The notes under the pieces are model-generated. The model did not search any database. It worked only from the letters and a program-made list of their open reading frames with translations, and was not told where the DNA came from. This document shows, in pieces, positions 1 to 5,045 of a DNA stretch of 5,045 bases (within the stretch, counting starts at the first letter, position 1; every line of letters starts with the position of its first letter). The stretch spans positions 1 through 5,045 of the forward strand of contig CALMXN010000219.1 in assembly GCA_937871145.1 (NCBI GenBank), given 5' to 3'. This DNA comes from an uncultured Clostridia bacterium (GTDB lineage Bacteria > Bacillota > Clostridia > Oscillospirales > Ruminococcaceae). Position numbers and translations under genes: made by a program.

Positions 1-218
1 CCGATTGTTTTATTCCTTGTGACAGCAAATGTACTTTCAATATCATTGAGCTTATCATAATCTTCATTTTGTGTAATGATTTTTAATAGCGTTGATTTAC
101 CACAGCCATTTATACCAATAAGACCTATTCTATCATTATCTTCAATAGTAAGGTTGATATTTTTTAAAATCTGATTTCCATTATAATATTTGTTTATGTT
201 TTCTAAATTTACAAGCAT
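1..218 (-). CDS. ABC-F family ATP-binding cassette protein, N-terminal fragment (runs off left edge)
   Basis: Reading leftward from an ATG at 218-216, 72 full codons are open to the window edge. The protein starts MLVNLENINKYYNGNQIL and has a Walker A P-loop, GINGCGKS, at residues 35-42, followed by TLLKII. An N-terminus that enters the nucleotide-binding fold at once, with no membrane segment, fits soluble duplicated-ATPase ABC-F proteins (Uup/EttA/YdiF-like), which act on ribosomes. Some family members protect ribosomes from antibiotics; others have translation housekeeping roles, and this fragment cannot separate them. The start is supported by GGGAG about 7 bases upstream on the minus strand and by a near-consensus promoter further up. 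The predicted 5' leader is only about 25 bases, leaving no room for the long attenuator leaders seen before some inducible resistance ABC-F genes. The second ATPase domain, linker and signature motif lie outside the window, so an ABC-transporter ATPase subunit is a less likely alternative. Confidence 0.85.
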   Translation of the reverse strand, partial: MLVNLENINKYYNGNQILKNINLTIEDNDRIGLIGINGCGKSTLLKIITQNEDYDKLNDIESTFAVTRNKTI

Positions 219-249
219 TTTAATTCTCCCGATAAATTTGGTTATAATA

Positions 250-278
250 ATTATAATTGAATTTTCTTTTATTATCAA
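250..278 (-). promoter_or_regulatory. Sigma-A-type promoter of the ABC-F gene
   Basis: On the minus strand, TTGATA (278-273) is followed by a 17-base spacer and a perfect TATAAT (255-250). This matches the vegetative consensus at 11 of 12 positions with the preferred spacing. Transcription would begin near 243, about 25 bases before the ATG at 218. The whole intergenic gap is about 90 bases, so the promoter also lies just upstream of the divergent exporter gene. I could not find an equally good plus-strand promoter in the gap. TATAAT also occurs on the plus strand at 243-248 and 252-257, but without a convincing -35 element. Confidence 0.75.
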
Positions 279-296
279 GAAAAAACTTTAATTTTG

Positions 297-302
297 AAGG
301 AA
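297..302 (+). promoter_or_regulatory. Ribosome binding site that fixes the exporter start at 309
   Basis: AAGGAA lies 6 bases before the ATG at 309, which is normal Shine-Dalgarno spacing. The alternative in-frame TTG at 294 would place this site inside the coding sequence and has only AT-rich sequence (ACTTTAATT) upstream with no ribosome binding site. The ATG at 309 is therefore preferred, removing five residues (MKENI) from the longest possible reading frame. Confidence 0.85.
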
Positions 303-308
303 AACATA

Positions 309-1067
309 ATGCAAAGTAAAAATCTGTTGCCAGTAGCAATTAAAATAGGAAGCCTTATGCTTGAATTTGGTGCTGAAATATATAGGGTTGAGGAATCAAT
401 TTACAGAATATGCAAAGCTTACGGAGCAACAAGCACAGAGATTTTTGCTATTCCCTCAGCAATAATTGTGACTATCAATATGGAGGATGAGGATTTCTAT
501 ACACTTTCAAAGCATATTTTTTCAAAAGAAACCGACCTTGACAAAGTGGACAAGCTTAATGATCTTTCAAGATATATCTGCAATAATACGCCCGACTTAA
601 CAACTGTTAATGAAATGATAAAAATTATCCTGACAAGGAAAACCTATAATAAACTTTCCAACACCATTGCGTATGCTGTAGCACCTGCTACCTTCTGTCT
701 TTTTTTTGGCGGGAATCTTAAAGACGCTGCTTATTCAATGATATGTGGCATTGTTGTAAAGATGTTTTATGATAATTTAACCAGGCTTCAAGCTAATACA
801 ATTTTTATAAATATAATCTGTAGTTCAATAGGTTCACTTTTTGCGGTACTTTTTGTTAAATTCGGTCTTGCTGATCATTATGATAAAATTATCATTGGTA
901 CTATAATGCTTCTTGTTCCTGGTCTTATTCTGACAACATCAATGAGAGATTTTATGATGGGTGACCTTATTGCAGGAGTGCTGGGGCTGATTGAGGCTTT
1001 ACTCATTGCAACAGGTATTGCTATTGGTGTTGCTCTTGTGCTGACCTTATTTGGTATAACAGGTTAG
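309..1067 (+). CDS. ThrE/YjjP-type exporter, large subunit (threonine/serine exporter family)
   Basis: A 252-residue protein of the ThrE family (YjjP-like half). Residues 1-110 form a soluble domain with the family's early signature: LMLEFGAEIYRVEES (16-30), then AYGA and FAIPSAIIVTI (46-56). From about residue 117 the chain is hydrophobic, with about five predicted membrane segments. The motif LVPGLILTTSMRDFMMGDL (202-220), followed by AGVLGLIEALLIATG, is the hallmark of the family's membrane domain. Known relatives are Corynebacterium ThrE, a single-chain threonine/serine exporter, and E. coli YjjP, which works with YjjB in succinate export. Length is close to E. coli YjjP (about 256 aa). 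The partner subunit starts 10 bases downstream, and the stop codon forms part of its ribosome binding site. Family assignment is secure; the substrate (amino acid, dicarboxylate or other) cannot be read from sequence. No clear promoter was found, so it is presumably transcribed from within 219-308. Confidence 0.9.
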   Translation: MQSKNLLPVAIKIGSLMLEFGAEIYRVEESIYRICKAYGATSTEIFAIPSAIIVTINMEDEDFYTLSKHIFSKETDLDKVDKLNDLSRYICNNTPDLTTVNEMIKIILTRKTYNKLSNTIAYAVAPATFCLFFGGNLKDAAYSMICGIVVKMFYDNLTRLQANTIFINIICSSIGSLFAVLFVKFGLADHYDKIIIGTIMLLVPGLILTTSMRDFMMGDLIAGVLGLIEALLIATGIAIGVALVLTLFGITG

Positions 1068-1070
1068 GAG
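1065..1070 (+). promoter_or_regulatory. Ribosome binding site overlapping the upstream stop codon
   Basis: TAGGAG contains the TAG stop of the large exporter subunit (1065-1067) and supplies the AGGAG Shine-Dalgarno for the ATG at 1078, 7 bases further on. Ribosomes finishing the first subunit end directly on the initiation region of the second. This arrangement usually indicates translational coupling and fits two subunits of one complex made in a fixed ratio. Confidence 0.8.
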
Positions 1071-1077
1071 AATTCCT

Positions 1078-1539
1078 ATGAATTATTTTCTTGAATGTGT
1101 GTATTCTTTTATAGGTTCTATCTGTTTTGGAATTATATTCAATATACAAGGACGAAAATTGTTTTATTCCGGACTTGGCGGAGCTTTGAGTCAGGGAGCA
1201 TATATTGCTATGGGACTTATCGTTAAAGATGATATTACAAGATATCTTTTTGCAACAATTATTACAGCAATTTATGCCGAAGTTCTCGCAAGAATTGAGA
1301 AGACTCCCGCTACTGTAATTCTTGTTCCGTCAATAATACCTCTTGTGCCGGGAGGAATGATGTATTATACTATGGAGTATTGTATATTAGGTGAAAACTC
1401 AAAATTTATTAATATGCTCCTTGAAACGCTTGGCGTCGCCGGAGCGCTTGCTATGGGAATCCTTGTGGTTTCTTCAGGAAATAAATTAATGAAGGTTGCT
1501 GCAAGGAAACGAAGAAAACTTATTGCTTTCAGAAAGTAG
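1078..1539 (+). CDS. ThrE/YjjB-type exporter, small subunit (threonine/serine exporter family)
   Basis: A 153-residue integral membrane protein matching the YjjB-like half (ThrE_2 domain) of the split exporter; E. coli YjjB is about 157 aa. It has about five hydrophobic segments, roughly at residues 5-22, 33-50, 57-72, 78-97 and 115-134. The motif PATVILVPSIIPLVPGGMMY (77-96) corresponds to the PxxxPLxPGGxxY signature of this half and parallels the LVPG motif of the large subunit. The C-terminus is very basic (KVAARKRRKLIAFRK), consistent with a cytoplasmic tail under the positive-inside rule. It follows the large subunit by 10 bases and precedes the hydrolase by 7 bases, so all three are likely one transcript. 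In related systems both halves are needed for export; that applies here by inference, and the substrate is unknown. Confidence 0.9.
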   Translation: MNYFLECVYSFIGSICFGIIFNIQGRKLFYSGLGGALSQGAYIAMGLIVKDDITRYLFATIITAIYAEVLARIEKTPATVILVPSIIPLVPGGMMYYTMEYCILGENSKFINMLLETLGVAGALAMGILVVSSGNKLMKVAARKRRKLIAFRK

Positions 1540-1541
1540 GT
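1536..1541 (+). promoter_or_regulatory. Ribosome binding site overlapping the stop codon before the hydrolase
   Basis: GTAGGT contains the TAG stop of the small exporter subunit (1537-1539) and gives a moderate AGG-core Shine-Dalgarno about 6 bases before the ATG at 1547. It is weaker than the AGGAG at the previous junction, so hydrolase translation may depend more on ribosomes arriving from the upstream gene. Confidence 0.65.
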
Positions 1542-1546
1542 AATTT

Positions 1547-2632
1547 ATGAAAAAAAAATCAAGCATACTTTTTATATGTTTTTTTATATTAATGAATATA
1601 GTAACTTTTGCATCCGCTGAACCGAATAAAATTGATTATTATCCGCACAAGATTACAATTTTCGGCGATTCGATTTCAACAGGCTATGGGCTTGAAGGTT
1701 ATGGTCACGATTCACCACTGCACGGATACAACGAAAAAAACTATATTGTAATGAACTACGGAAAAATGCTTAAGGAAAAATATTCACTCTCAGAATATTA
1801 TAATCTTGCAAGTGACGGACTTACCTCAGCAGAGCTGCTTGAAATGCTTAAAACGGGAAAATATGATGATAAATTAAAAAGCTCAGATTATATTATTATT
1901 TCTATCGGCGGAAACGATGTTCTGCAATTCTTTTATAAGGCTTTAGGTAAAGCAACAGGTCTTGGTGATGATTACACATTCAATGACATAAAAAATATAA
2001 ACCTAAAGGATAAGGCTGTCTATAAAAATATTATTTCGTATCTGACTTCTGATGAGTTATCAAAATCCAAGGAAAGCACAAATGTAAATTTCAAAACTAG
2101 TTTTCTCGCAACAAAAGATTATATCTTAAAGCAAAATCCTAAGGCAAAGATAATTTATCAGACAGTATTCAATCCATTAAGCAATGCTACGAACATTGAA
2201 TTTATTGATAAGGCTGTTGAATCCTTACTTGCCGACATAAATAAAACCATACGTGAAAACAACATTGGCACACGGGATGGGAAATCCGAACAGATTTATT
2301 ATTATGTAGATGTTTACAATGCTTTCAACAAGGATGCAACGAATTACACAAACATTTCAAAATATGATATTCATCCTAATGCAAAGGGGCATAAACTTAT
2401 TTCACAGCTACTCGATGATAAAATCAATGAGATTTATTATTTAAGCATTCAGCAGGCTGATAAGGAAACAATAAGCAATACATCTGATATAGATTCAAAG
2501 GTTGATGTTGCTGATACTACTGTAGAAAAAACAAGTAAAAGCTACACAGTATATATAATCACAGGCTCTTGTGTTGTAGTTATTGCAGTGCTGGCTTATT
2601 TTATATCAAAGAGAAAACAAAACGGCAGGTAA
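1547..2632 (+). CDS. Secreted, membrane-anchored SGNH/GDSL-family hydrolase
   Basis: A 361-residue protein with a clear export signal: basic MKKKSS, a hydrophobic core to about residue 20, and a likely signal peptidase site after FASA (residue 24). The SGNH blocks appear in order: ITIFGDSIS with nucleophile Ser42 (block I), NLASDG with Gly91 (block II), SIGGND at 119-124 with Asn123 (block III), and DIHPNAKGH with His276 (block V). Asp sits two residues before His (D274-x-H276), a common variant of the canonical DxxH. Residues 305-332 form a polar, Ser/Thr-rich linker. A membrane helix follows at about 335-354, ending in KRKQNGR, so the catalytic domain should face outward, tethered to the cytoplasmic membrane. 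The family includes lipases, esterases, and sugar or peptidoglycan deacetylases; the substrate cannot be inferred here. It starts 7 bases after the exporter small subunit, and its stop lies in the terminator loop. Confidence 0.88.
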   Translation: MKKKSSILFICFFILMNIVTFASAEPNKIDYYPHKITIFGDSISTGYGLEGYGHDSPLHGYNEKNYIVMNYGKMLKEKYSLSEYYNLASDGLTSAELLEMLKTGKYDDKLKSSDYIIISIGGNDVLQFFYKALGKATGLGDDYTFNDIKNINLKDKAVYKNIISYLTSDELSKSKESTNVNFKTSFLATKDYILKQNPKAKIIYQTVFNPLSNATNIEFIDKAVESLLADINKTIRENNIGTRDGKSEQIYYYVDVYNAFNKDATNYTNISKYDIHPNAKGHKLISQLLDDKINEIYYLSIQQADKETISNTSDIDSKVDVADTTVEKTSKSYTVYIITGSCVVVIAVLAYFISKRKQNGR

Positions 2633-2650
2633 ATTCCTGCCGTTGTTTTT
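2621..2650. terminator. Bidirectional intrinsic terminator between convergent genes
   Basis: AACGGCAGG (2621-2629) and CCTGCCGTT (2636-2644) form a perfect 9-bp stem around the 6-base loop TAAATT. On the plus strand the stem is followed by GTTTTTATT. On the minus strand the same stem is followed by TTGTTTTCTC, also U-rich, although interrupted. It can therefore end the exporter-hydrolase transcript rightward and the pncA-pncB transcript leftward. The hydrolase stop codon TAA (2630-2632) lies in the loop, so the left arm is the last nine coding bases. The pncB stop (2657-2655) lies about 11 bases before the minus-strand hairpin. The plus-strand direction is the stronger call. Confidence 0.9.
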
Positions 2651-2654
2651 ATTA

Positions 2655-4103
2655 TTATAATGATTTGCTTAATTCTGATATAAGTGACTGTTTTAATTCC
2701 CATAGCTTCTTTGAAAGGTCAACATAATACTTATGTGGATTTTCAAAACGCTTTACTTCGTCCCACAAAGTATCAATCTGTTCAAGACAATACCTTCTTG
2801 ATTCTTTAATGTCAGGGCACTTGTAAACAAGCTCACCATTTTTAAAGATTGGTTGAAGAAGTTCAACAGCCTTAAAGTTATTTAAAGTTTTACGCTTCCA
2901 TACATAATCAGGGTCAAAAAGCTCAAGAGGCTGGTCTTCATTTATTTTCTCATCATAAACACAGAGAAGATCGGCCATAGCTTTATTATTTGTCGTATCA
3001 AAAATACGGTAAAGCTTCTTGAAATGTGGGTTGGTTACTTTTGAAACATTTTCGCTGATTTTTATTTTTGGAATAACCTCGCCCTTATCATTTTCAACAG
3101 CAACAAGCTTATACACGCCGCCGAAAACAGGAGAGCTTTTTGAAGTAATTAGTCTTTCACCAACACCGAAAATATCAATTTTTGCGCCCTGAAGAAGCAT
3201 ATCTCTTATAATAAGCTCGTCAAGTGAGTTTGAGGCAACTATCTTACAGTCAGGATATCCCGCTTCGTCGAGCATTTTTCTTGCTTTTTTGCTAAGGTAT
3301 GTTATATCCCCCGAGTCAAGTCGTATGCCGACCGGTCTTTTGCCAAGAGGCTTTAAAACATCATCGAAGGCTTTTATTGCATTTGGAATTCCGCTCTTGA
3401 GGACATTGTATGTGTCCACAAGCAATGTGACAGAATCAGGGTAATGCTCACAATAGGTCTTAAATGATGTGTATTCGTCATCAAACATCTGAACCCAAGA
3501 ATGAGCCATTGTGCCTGTTGCAGGGACACCGAAAAGCTCGTCAGTAATTGTGCAGGCCGTAGCGTCAACACCAGCAATATAGGCAGCTCTTGCGCCAAAA
3601 ATTGCACCGTCAGCACCCTGTGCACGACGTGAGCCGAATTCTGAAACAATTCTTCCGTCTGCTGCACGGACAATACGGTTTGCTTTTGTTGCGATAAGTG
3701 ACTGATGATTTAGTGTTAAAAGCACGAAGGTTTCAAGAAGCTGTGCTTCGATAGCAGGAGCATTAACTGTCATAAAAGGCTCATTCGGGAAGATTGGTGT
3801 GCCTTCTGGCATCGCATAAATGTCCCCTGTGAAGTGAAAATCTTTAAGATATTCAAGGAACTCCTCTGAAAATTTATTTTTCAAACGGAGGAAATCTATA
3901 TCCTCATCATCAAAGTGAAGATTCTGAACATAGTCAATAACCTGTTCAAGTCCCGCTGCTATTGCAAAGCCACCATTATCAGGGACTGTCCTGTAAAAAA
4001 CGTCAAAGTAGGATATTACATCCTTCATACCGGATAAATAGTAACCATTCCCCATTGTGAGTTCATAGTAGTCACAAAGCATTGTATAATTAAGCTTTTT
4101 CAT
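2655..4103 (-). CDS. pncB: Nicotinate phosphoribosyltransferase
   Basis: A 482-residue cytoplasmic enzyme that joins nicotinate to phosphoribosyl pyrophosphate, giving nicotinate mononucleotide (NaMN) with ATP hydrolysis; it is the entry step of the Preiss-Handler route to NAD. Family motifs are in order: CDYYELTMG (10-18), PEGTPIFPNEP (99-109), EFGSRRAQGADGA (155-167), GTMAHSW (197-203) with His201 as the expected phosphorylated histidine, RLDSGD (261-266) for the phosphoribosyl/phosphate site, SNSLDE (291-296) and FGVGERLITS (312-321). The length and a C-terminal extension ending near 480 fit the Gram-positive/long form; no key motif is missing. AGGGGA lies 4 bases before the ATG and overlaps the TAG stop of the nicotinamidase gene, 8 bases upstream. 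Transcription presumably comes from the promoter upstream of pncA. It ends in the shared terminator. Identification is confident. Confidence 0.96.
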   Translation of the reverse strand: MKKLNYTMLCDYYELTMGNGYYLSGMKDVISYFDVFYRTVPDNGGFAIAAGLEQVIDYVQNLHFDDEDIDFLRLKNKFSEEFLEYLKDFHFTGDIYAMPEGTPIFPNEPFMTVNAPAIEAQLLETFVLLTLNHQSLIATKANRIVRAADGRIVSEFGSRRAQGADGAIFGARAAYIAGVDATACTITDELFGVPATGTMAHSWVQMFDDEYTSFKTYCEHYPDSVTLLVDTYNVLKSGIPNAIKAFDDVLKPLGKRPVGIRLDSGDITYLSKKARKMLDEAGYPDCKIVASNSLDELIIRDMLLQGAKIDIFGVGERLITSKSSPVFGGVYKLVAVENDKGEVIPKIKISENVSKVTNPHFKKLYRIFDTTNNKAMADLLCVYDEKINEDQPLELFDPDYVWKRKTLNNFKAVELLQPIFKNGELVYKCPDIKESRRYCLEQIDTLWDEVKRFENPHKYYVDLSKKLWELKQSLISELSKSL

Positions 4104-4107
4104 ATTT

Positions 4108-4114
4108 TCCCCTA
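4108..4114 (-). promoter_or_regulatory. pncB ribosome binding site overlapping the pncA stop codon
   Basis: On the minus strand, TAGGGGA (4114-4108) joins the pncA stop TAG (4114-4112) to a Shine-Dalgarno AGGGGA, 4 bases before the pncB ATG at 4103. This is the third tight junction in the window where a TAG stop is part of the next ribosome binding site. Confidence 0.75.
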
Positions 4115-4639
4115 TCTGTTGATTACATTTATCTGAAGTCCTGACATTATGTCAAGGACTTTTTCATTCATACTTTCATCATAGCTTGCCGTGCATTGTG
4201 CATCAACAATTATTTCCGCTTCAGGCAGTGCTGATTTTGCAAGGACAGCATTTGATATAACGCATATATTTGAAACCAAGCCGACTAATTCAATTTTATC
4301 ATAAACTTTTATTTCAAGATACTTTGCAAGTTCAAGAGAACCAAAGGTGCTCTTTTCAAAGCTCTTATCTTCAGGAATTTTCATTGATCTAATTTTGCCG
4401 AAAAGCTCCCACCCGTCAGTATCTTTAATACAATGCTTTACTGGGAGGTTTTTACCCTCGTGCGTTGAAAGATAATCTTCAAAATGAGTATCAAAGGTAA
4501 ATATTATGTCGTTATTCCCTTTTCGATATTCCCTTATCTTATCTGCAATTTTATCCTCAAGCCCTCTTGCCTTTTCAAATCCAAGTGTTCCACTGACGAA
4601 ATCATTCTGAAAATCAACAACAATCAATGCTTTTTTCAT
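4112..4639 (-). CDS. pncA: Nicotinamidase (isochorismatase-fold cysteine hydrolase)
   Basis: A 175-residue cytoplasmic enzyme expected to deamidate nicotinamide to nicotinate and ammonia, feeding the phosphoribosyltransferase made from the next gene. The catalytic triad of the family is visible: Asp9 in VVDFQNDF, Lys96 in FEKSTFG, and Cys126 in GLVSNICV. Metal-ligand candidates are Asp50 and His52 (FDTH), His60 and His69 (KHC), matching the Asp-His-His-His site of nicotinamidases. The motif around the nucleophile reads VSNIC instead of the more usual TDxC, a mild variation. It is slightly shorter than characterised nicotinamidases (about 186 aa in Mycobacterium tuberculosis, 213 in E. coli). 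The isochorismatase superfamily has other amidases, but adjacency to pncB makes nicotinamidase the best call. AGAGGT (4650-4645) lies 5 bases before the ATG. The promoter is probably at 4668-4673 and upstream. Confidence 0.92.
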   Translation of the reverse strand: MKKALIVVDFQNDFVSGTLGFEKARGLEDKIADKIREYRKGNNDIIFTFDTHFEDYLSTHEGKNLPVKHCIKDTDGWELFGKIRSMKIPEDKSFEKSTFGSLELAKYLEIKVYDKIELVGLVSNICVISNAVLAKSALPEAEIIVDAQCTASYDESMNEKVLDIMSGLQINVINR

Positions 4640-4667
4640 AATGCACCTCTATAATTCAGTTTTTATT

Positions 4668-4673
4668 ATTATA
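4668..4673 (-). promoter_or_regulatory. -10 element of the pncA-pncB operon
   Basis: A perfect TATAAT on the minus strand, preceded by TTG, would start transcription near 4661, about 20 bases before the pncA ribosome binding site ends. At 17-base spacing the -35 position (4691-4696) reads TAGCTA, which is not a -35 match, so the promoter may be weak or need an activator. A palindrome covers this -35 position. Confidence 0.6.
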
Positions 4674-4686
4674 CAACAATTACATA

Positions 4687-4700
4687 AAAATAGCTATTTT
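4687..4700. promoter_or_regulatory. Perfect 14-bp palindrome at the pncA -35 position, candidate operator
   Basis: AAAATAGCTATTTT is its own reverse complement. It is centred about 23 bases upstream of the centre of the pncA -10 and covers the expected -35 element. Binding of a dimeric regulator here would control pncAB. NAD-salvage genes in Firmicutes are often controlled by NiaR- or NrtR-type repressors, but I cannot match this sequence to either site with confidence. The flanks are A/T-rich, so a chance palindrome remains possible. Confidence 0.4.
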
Positions 4701-4713
4701 CTAAAAAAGTGCA

Positions 4714-4741
4714 TTAACATTAATCTTTATGCGTTTATACT
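4714..4741 (+). promoter_or_regulatory. Possible upstream rightward promoter
   Basis: TTAACA (4714-4719), a 16-base spacer and TATACT (4736-4741) match the vegetative consensus at 5 of 6 bases in each element. If active, it would make a leader of about 170 bases before the HTH gene, or a short untranslated RNA. Promoter look-alikes are frequent in DNA this AT-rich, so the call is weak. Confidence 0.3.
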
Positions 4742-4856
4742 AAAATACTACGAAAACAGTAAAAACAACTATTACAAATTTTAAAATACTGCCGTATTTA
4801 TTTTTAGGCAATTTTCTGTTTATTATGAATTAATCGTGCAGATAGTATGATTTCTG

Positions 4857-4884
4857 TTGCATAAATATCCCTGTGTGGTATAAT
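4857..4884 (+). promoter_or_regulatory. Extended -10 promoter of the HTH gene
   Basis: TGGTATAAT (4876-4884) is a perfect -10 with the TGn extension. A partial -35, TTGCAT (4857-4862), lies 16 bases upstream; the extended -10 can compensate for it. Transcription would start near 4891, giving a leader of about 30 bases that contains the AAGGAG ribosome binding site at 4907-4912. Confidence 0.7.
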
Positions 4885-4919
4885 TAAATACAGCCCAAAT
4901 TATTTTAAGGAGAATAATT

Positions 4920-5045
4920 ATGCCAAACGAAATTAACGAAATCGCATCAAGAATCCGTGAGCTCAGAGAAGTCTGTGGTTACACTGCAGAAGATCTTGCA
5001 AAAGAACTCAACATTGATATCGATACTTATATGGAGTATGAAAAC
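4920..5045 (+). CDS. XRE-type helix-turn-helix protein, N-terminal fragment (runs off right edge)
   Basis: The frame opens at ATG 4920, 7 bases after a strong AAGGAG, and stays open for 42 codons to the edge. Residues 7-40 resemble the first helices of a Cro/C1 (XRE) DNA-binding domain: IASRIRELREVCGYTAEDLA, then KELNIDIDTYMEYEN. The pattern of RIRELRE, a turn, xxDLAKELNI, and then xxxYMxYEN is typical of the family, where the second and third helices form the helix-turn-helix and a Y/WExG-like motif follows. Such N-termini occur both in small repressors and in longer regulators with a C-terminal cupin domain; the missing part decides which. It is transcribed divergently from pncA, so control of pncAB is possible, but nothing in the fragment shows it. 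The upstream promoter has an extended -10. Confidence 0.8.
   Translation, partial: MPNEINEIASRIRELREVCGYTAEDLAKELNIDIDTYMEYEN

Larger units (their letters stand above)
4640..4919. other. Divergent AT-rich intergenic region, no gene seen
   Basis: These 280 bases separate pncA (leftward) from the HTH gene (rightward). I found no open frame with a ribosome binding site: the few ATGs (for example at 4729, 4825 and 4848) reach a stop within a few codons. It contains the pncA -10 (4668-4673), a 14-bp palindrome (4687-4700), a possible plus-strand promoter (4714-4741), and the extended -10 promoter of the HTH gene (4857-4884). AAAATACT occurs twice, at 4742-4749 and 4783-4790, but in such AT-rich DNA this may be chance. 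TGCC (4790-4793) and GGCA (4807-4810) could form only a weak hairpin. No riboswitch fold was recognised. Confidence 0.6.

Noticed and set aside
243..257. Two TATAAT sequences on the plus strand as a promoter for the exporter
   Set aside because: Neither has a credible -35 element at 16-18 bases or a TGn extension. They are probably by-products of the AT-rich stretch that holds the minus-strand promoter.
294..308. TTG start codon extending the exporter large subunit by five residues
   Set aside because: The AAGGAA ribosome binding site lies inside this stretch and serves the ATG at 309; there is no ribosome binding site before the TTG.
1071..1076. GAATTC-centred symmetry in the gap between the exporter genes
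   Set aside because: The symmetry is short and imperfect beyond the core, and the bases are explained by the Shine-Dalgarno and spacer.
3374..3673. A 99-codon open frame on the minus strand
   Set aside because: It lies entirely inside pncB in another frame on the same strand. Its product resembles no family I recognise, while the pncB frame there carries conserved motifs, including the catalytic His region.
4778..4787. Palindrome ATTTTAAAAT as an operator
   Set aside because: It is made of A and T only, is 10 bases long, and is not placed at a recognised promoter element; it is expected by chance in this composition.
4742..4790. Repeated AAAATACT (4742-4749 and 4783-4790) as a repeat array or operator pair
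   Set aside because: There are only two copies of an 8-base A/T-rich word, with no further repeats or symmetry; this is likely by chance.
4790..4810. TGCC/GGCA inverted repeat as a terminator or riboswitch stem
   Set aside because: A 4-bp stem with a 13-base loop is too weak, and no conserved riboswitch core is visible around it.

Overview
The window looks like chromosomal DNA from a low-GC Gram-positive bacterium, most likely a gut-type Clostridia (Ruminococcus/Oscillospiraceae-like; lineage inferred only). The basis is strongly AT-rich intergenic DNA, sigma-A-type promoter hexamers, strong Shine-Dalgarno sequences, a cell-surface protein with a C-terminal membrane anchor, and the type of housekeeping genes present. 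I see no insertion sequence, CRISPR array, tRNA, rRNA, phage gene or other sign of mobility.

Layout. (1) Positions 1-218, minus strand: the N-terminus of an ABC-F type ATPase running off the left edge, with a near-consensus promoter at 250-278. (2) Positions 309-2632, plus strand: a tight three-gene cluster. It holds a two-component exporter of the ThrE / YjjP-YjjB type (252 aa plus 153 aa), then a secreted, C-terminally membrane-anchored SGNH/GDSL hydrolase (361 aa). (3) Positions 2621-2650: a strong hairpin terminator between convergent genes that appears to work in both directions. (4) Positions 4639 down to 2655, minus strand: a two-gene NAD-salvage operon, nicotinamidase (pncA) then nicotinate phosphoribosyltransferase (pncB). 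Together they convert nicotinamide to nicotinate and then to nicotinate mononucleotide (Preiss-Handler route). (5) Positions 4640-4919: a 280-base AT-rich divergent intergenic region with a promoter-like site for each side and a 14-bp perfect palindrome upstream of the pncA -10. (6) Positions 4920 to the right edge, plus strand: the first 42 residues of an XRE-type helix-turn-helix protein.

The exporter start is best placed at the ATG at 309, not at the in-frame TTG at 294, because the ribosome binding site lies between them. All three tight gene junctions use a TAG stop codon that forms part of the next gene's Shine-Dalgarno sequence, which suggests translational coupling.

I do not see a clearly new biological system. 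The points most worth a second look are the surface hydrolase linked to the split exporter, the palindrome at the pnc promoter, and the TAG/Shine-Dalgarno overlap pattern.
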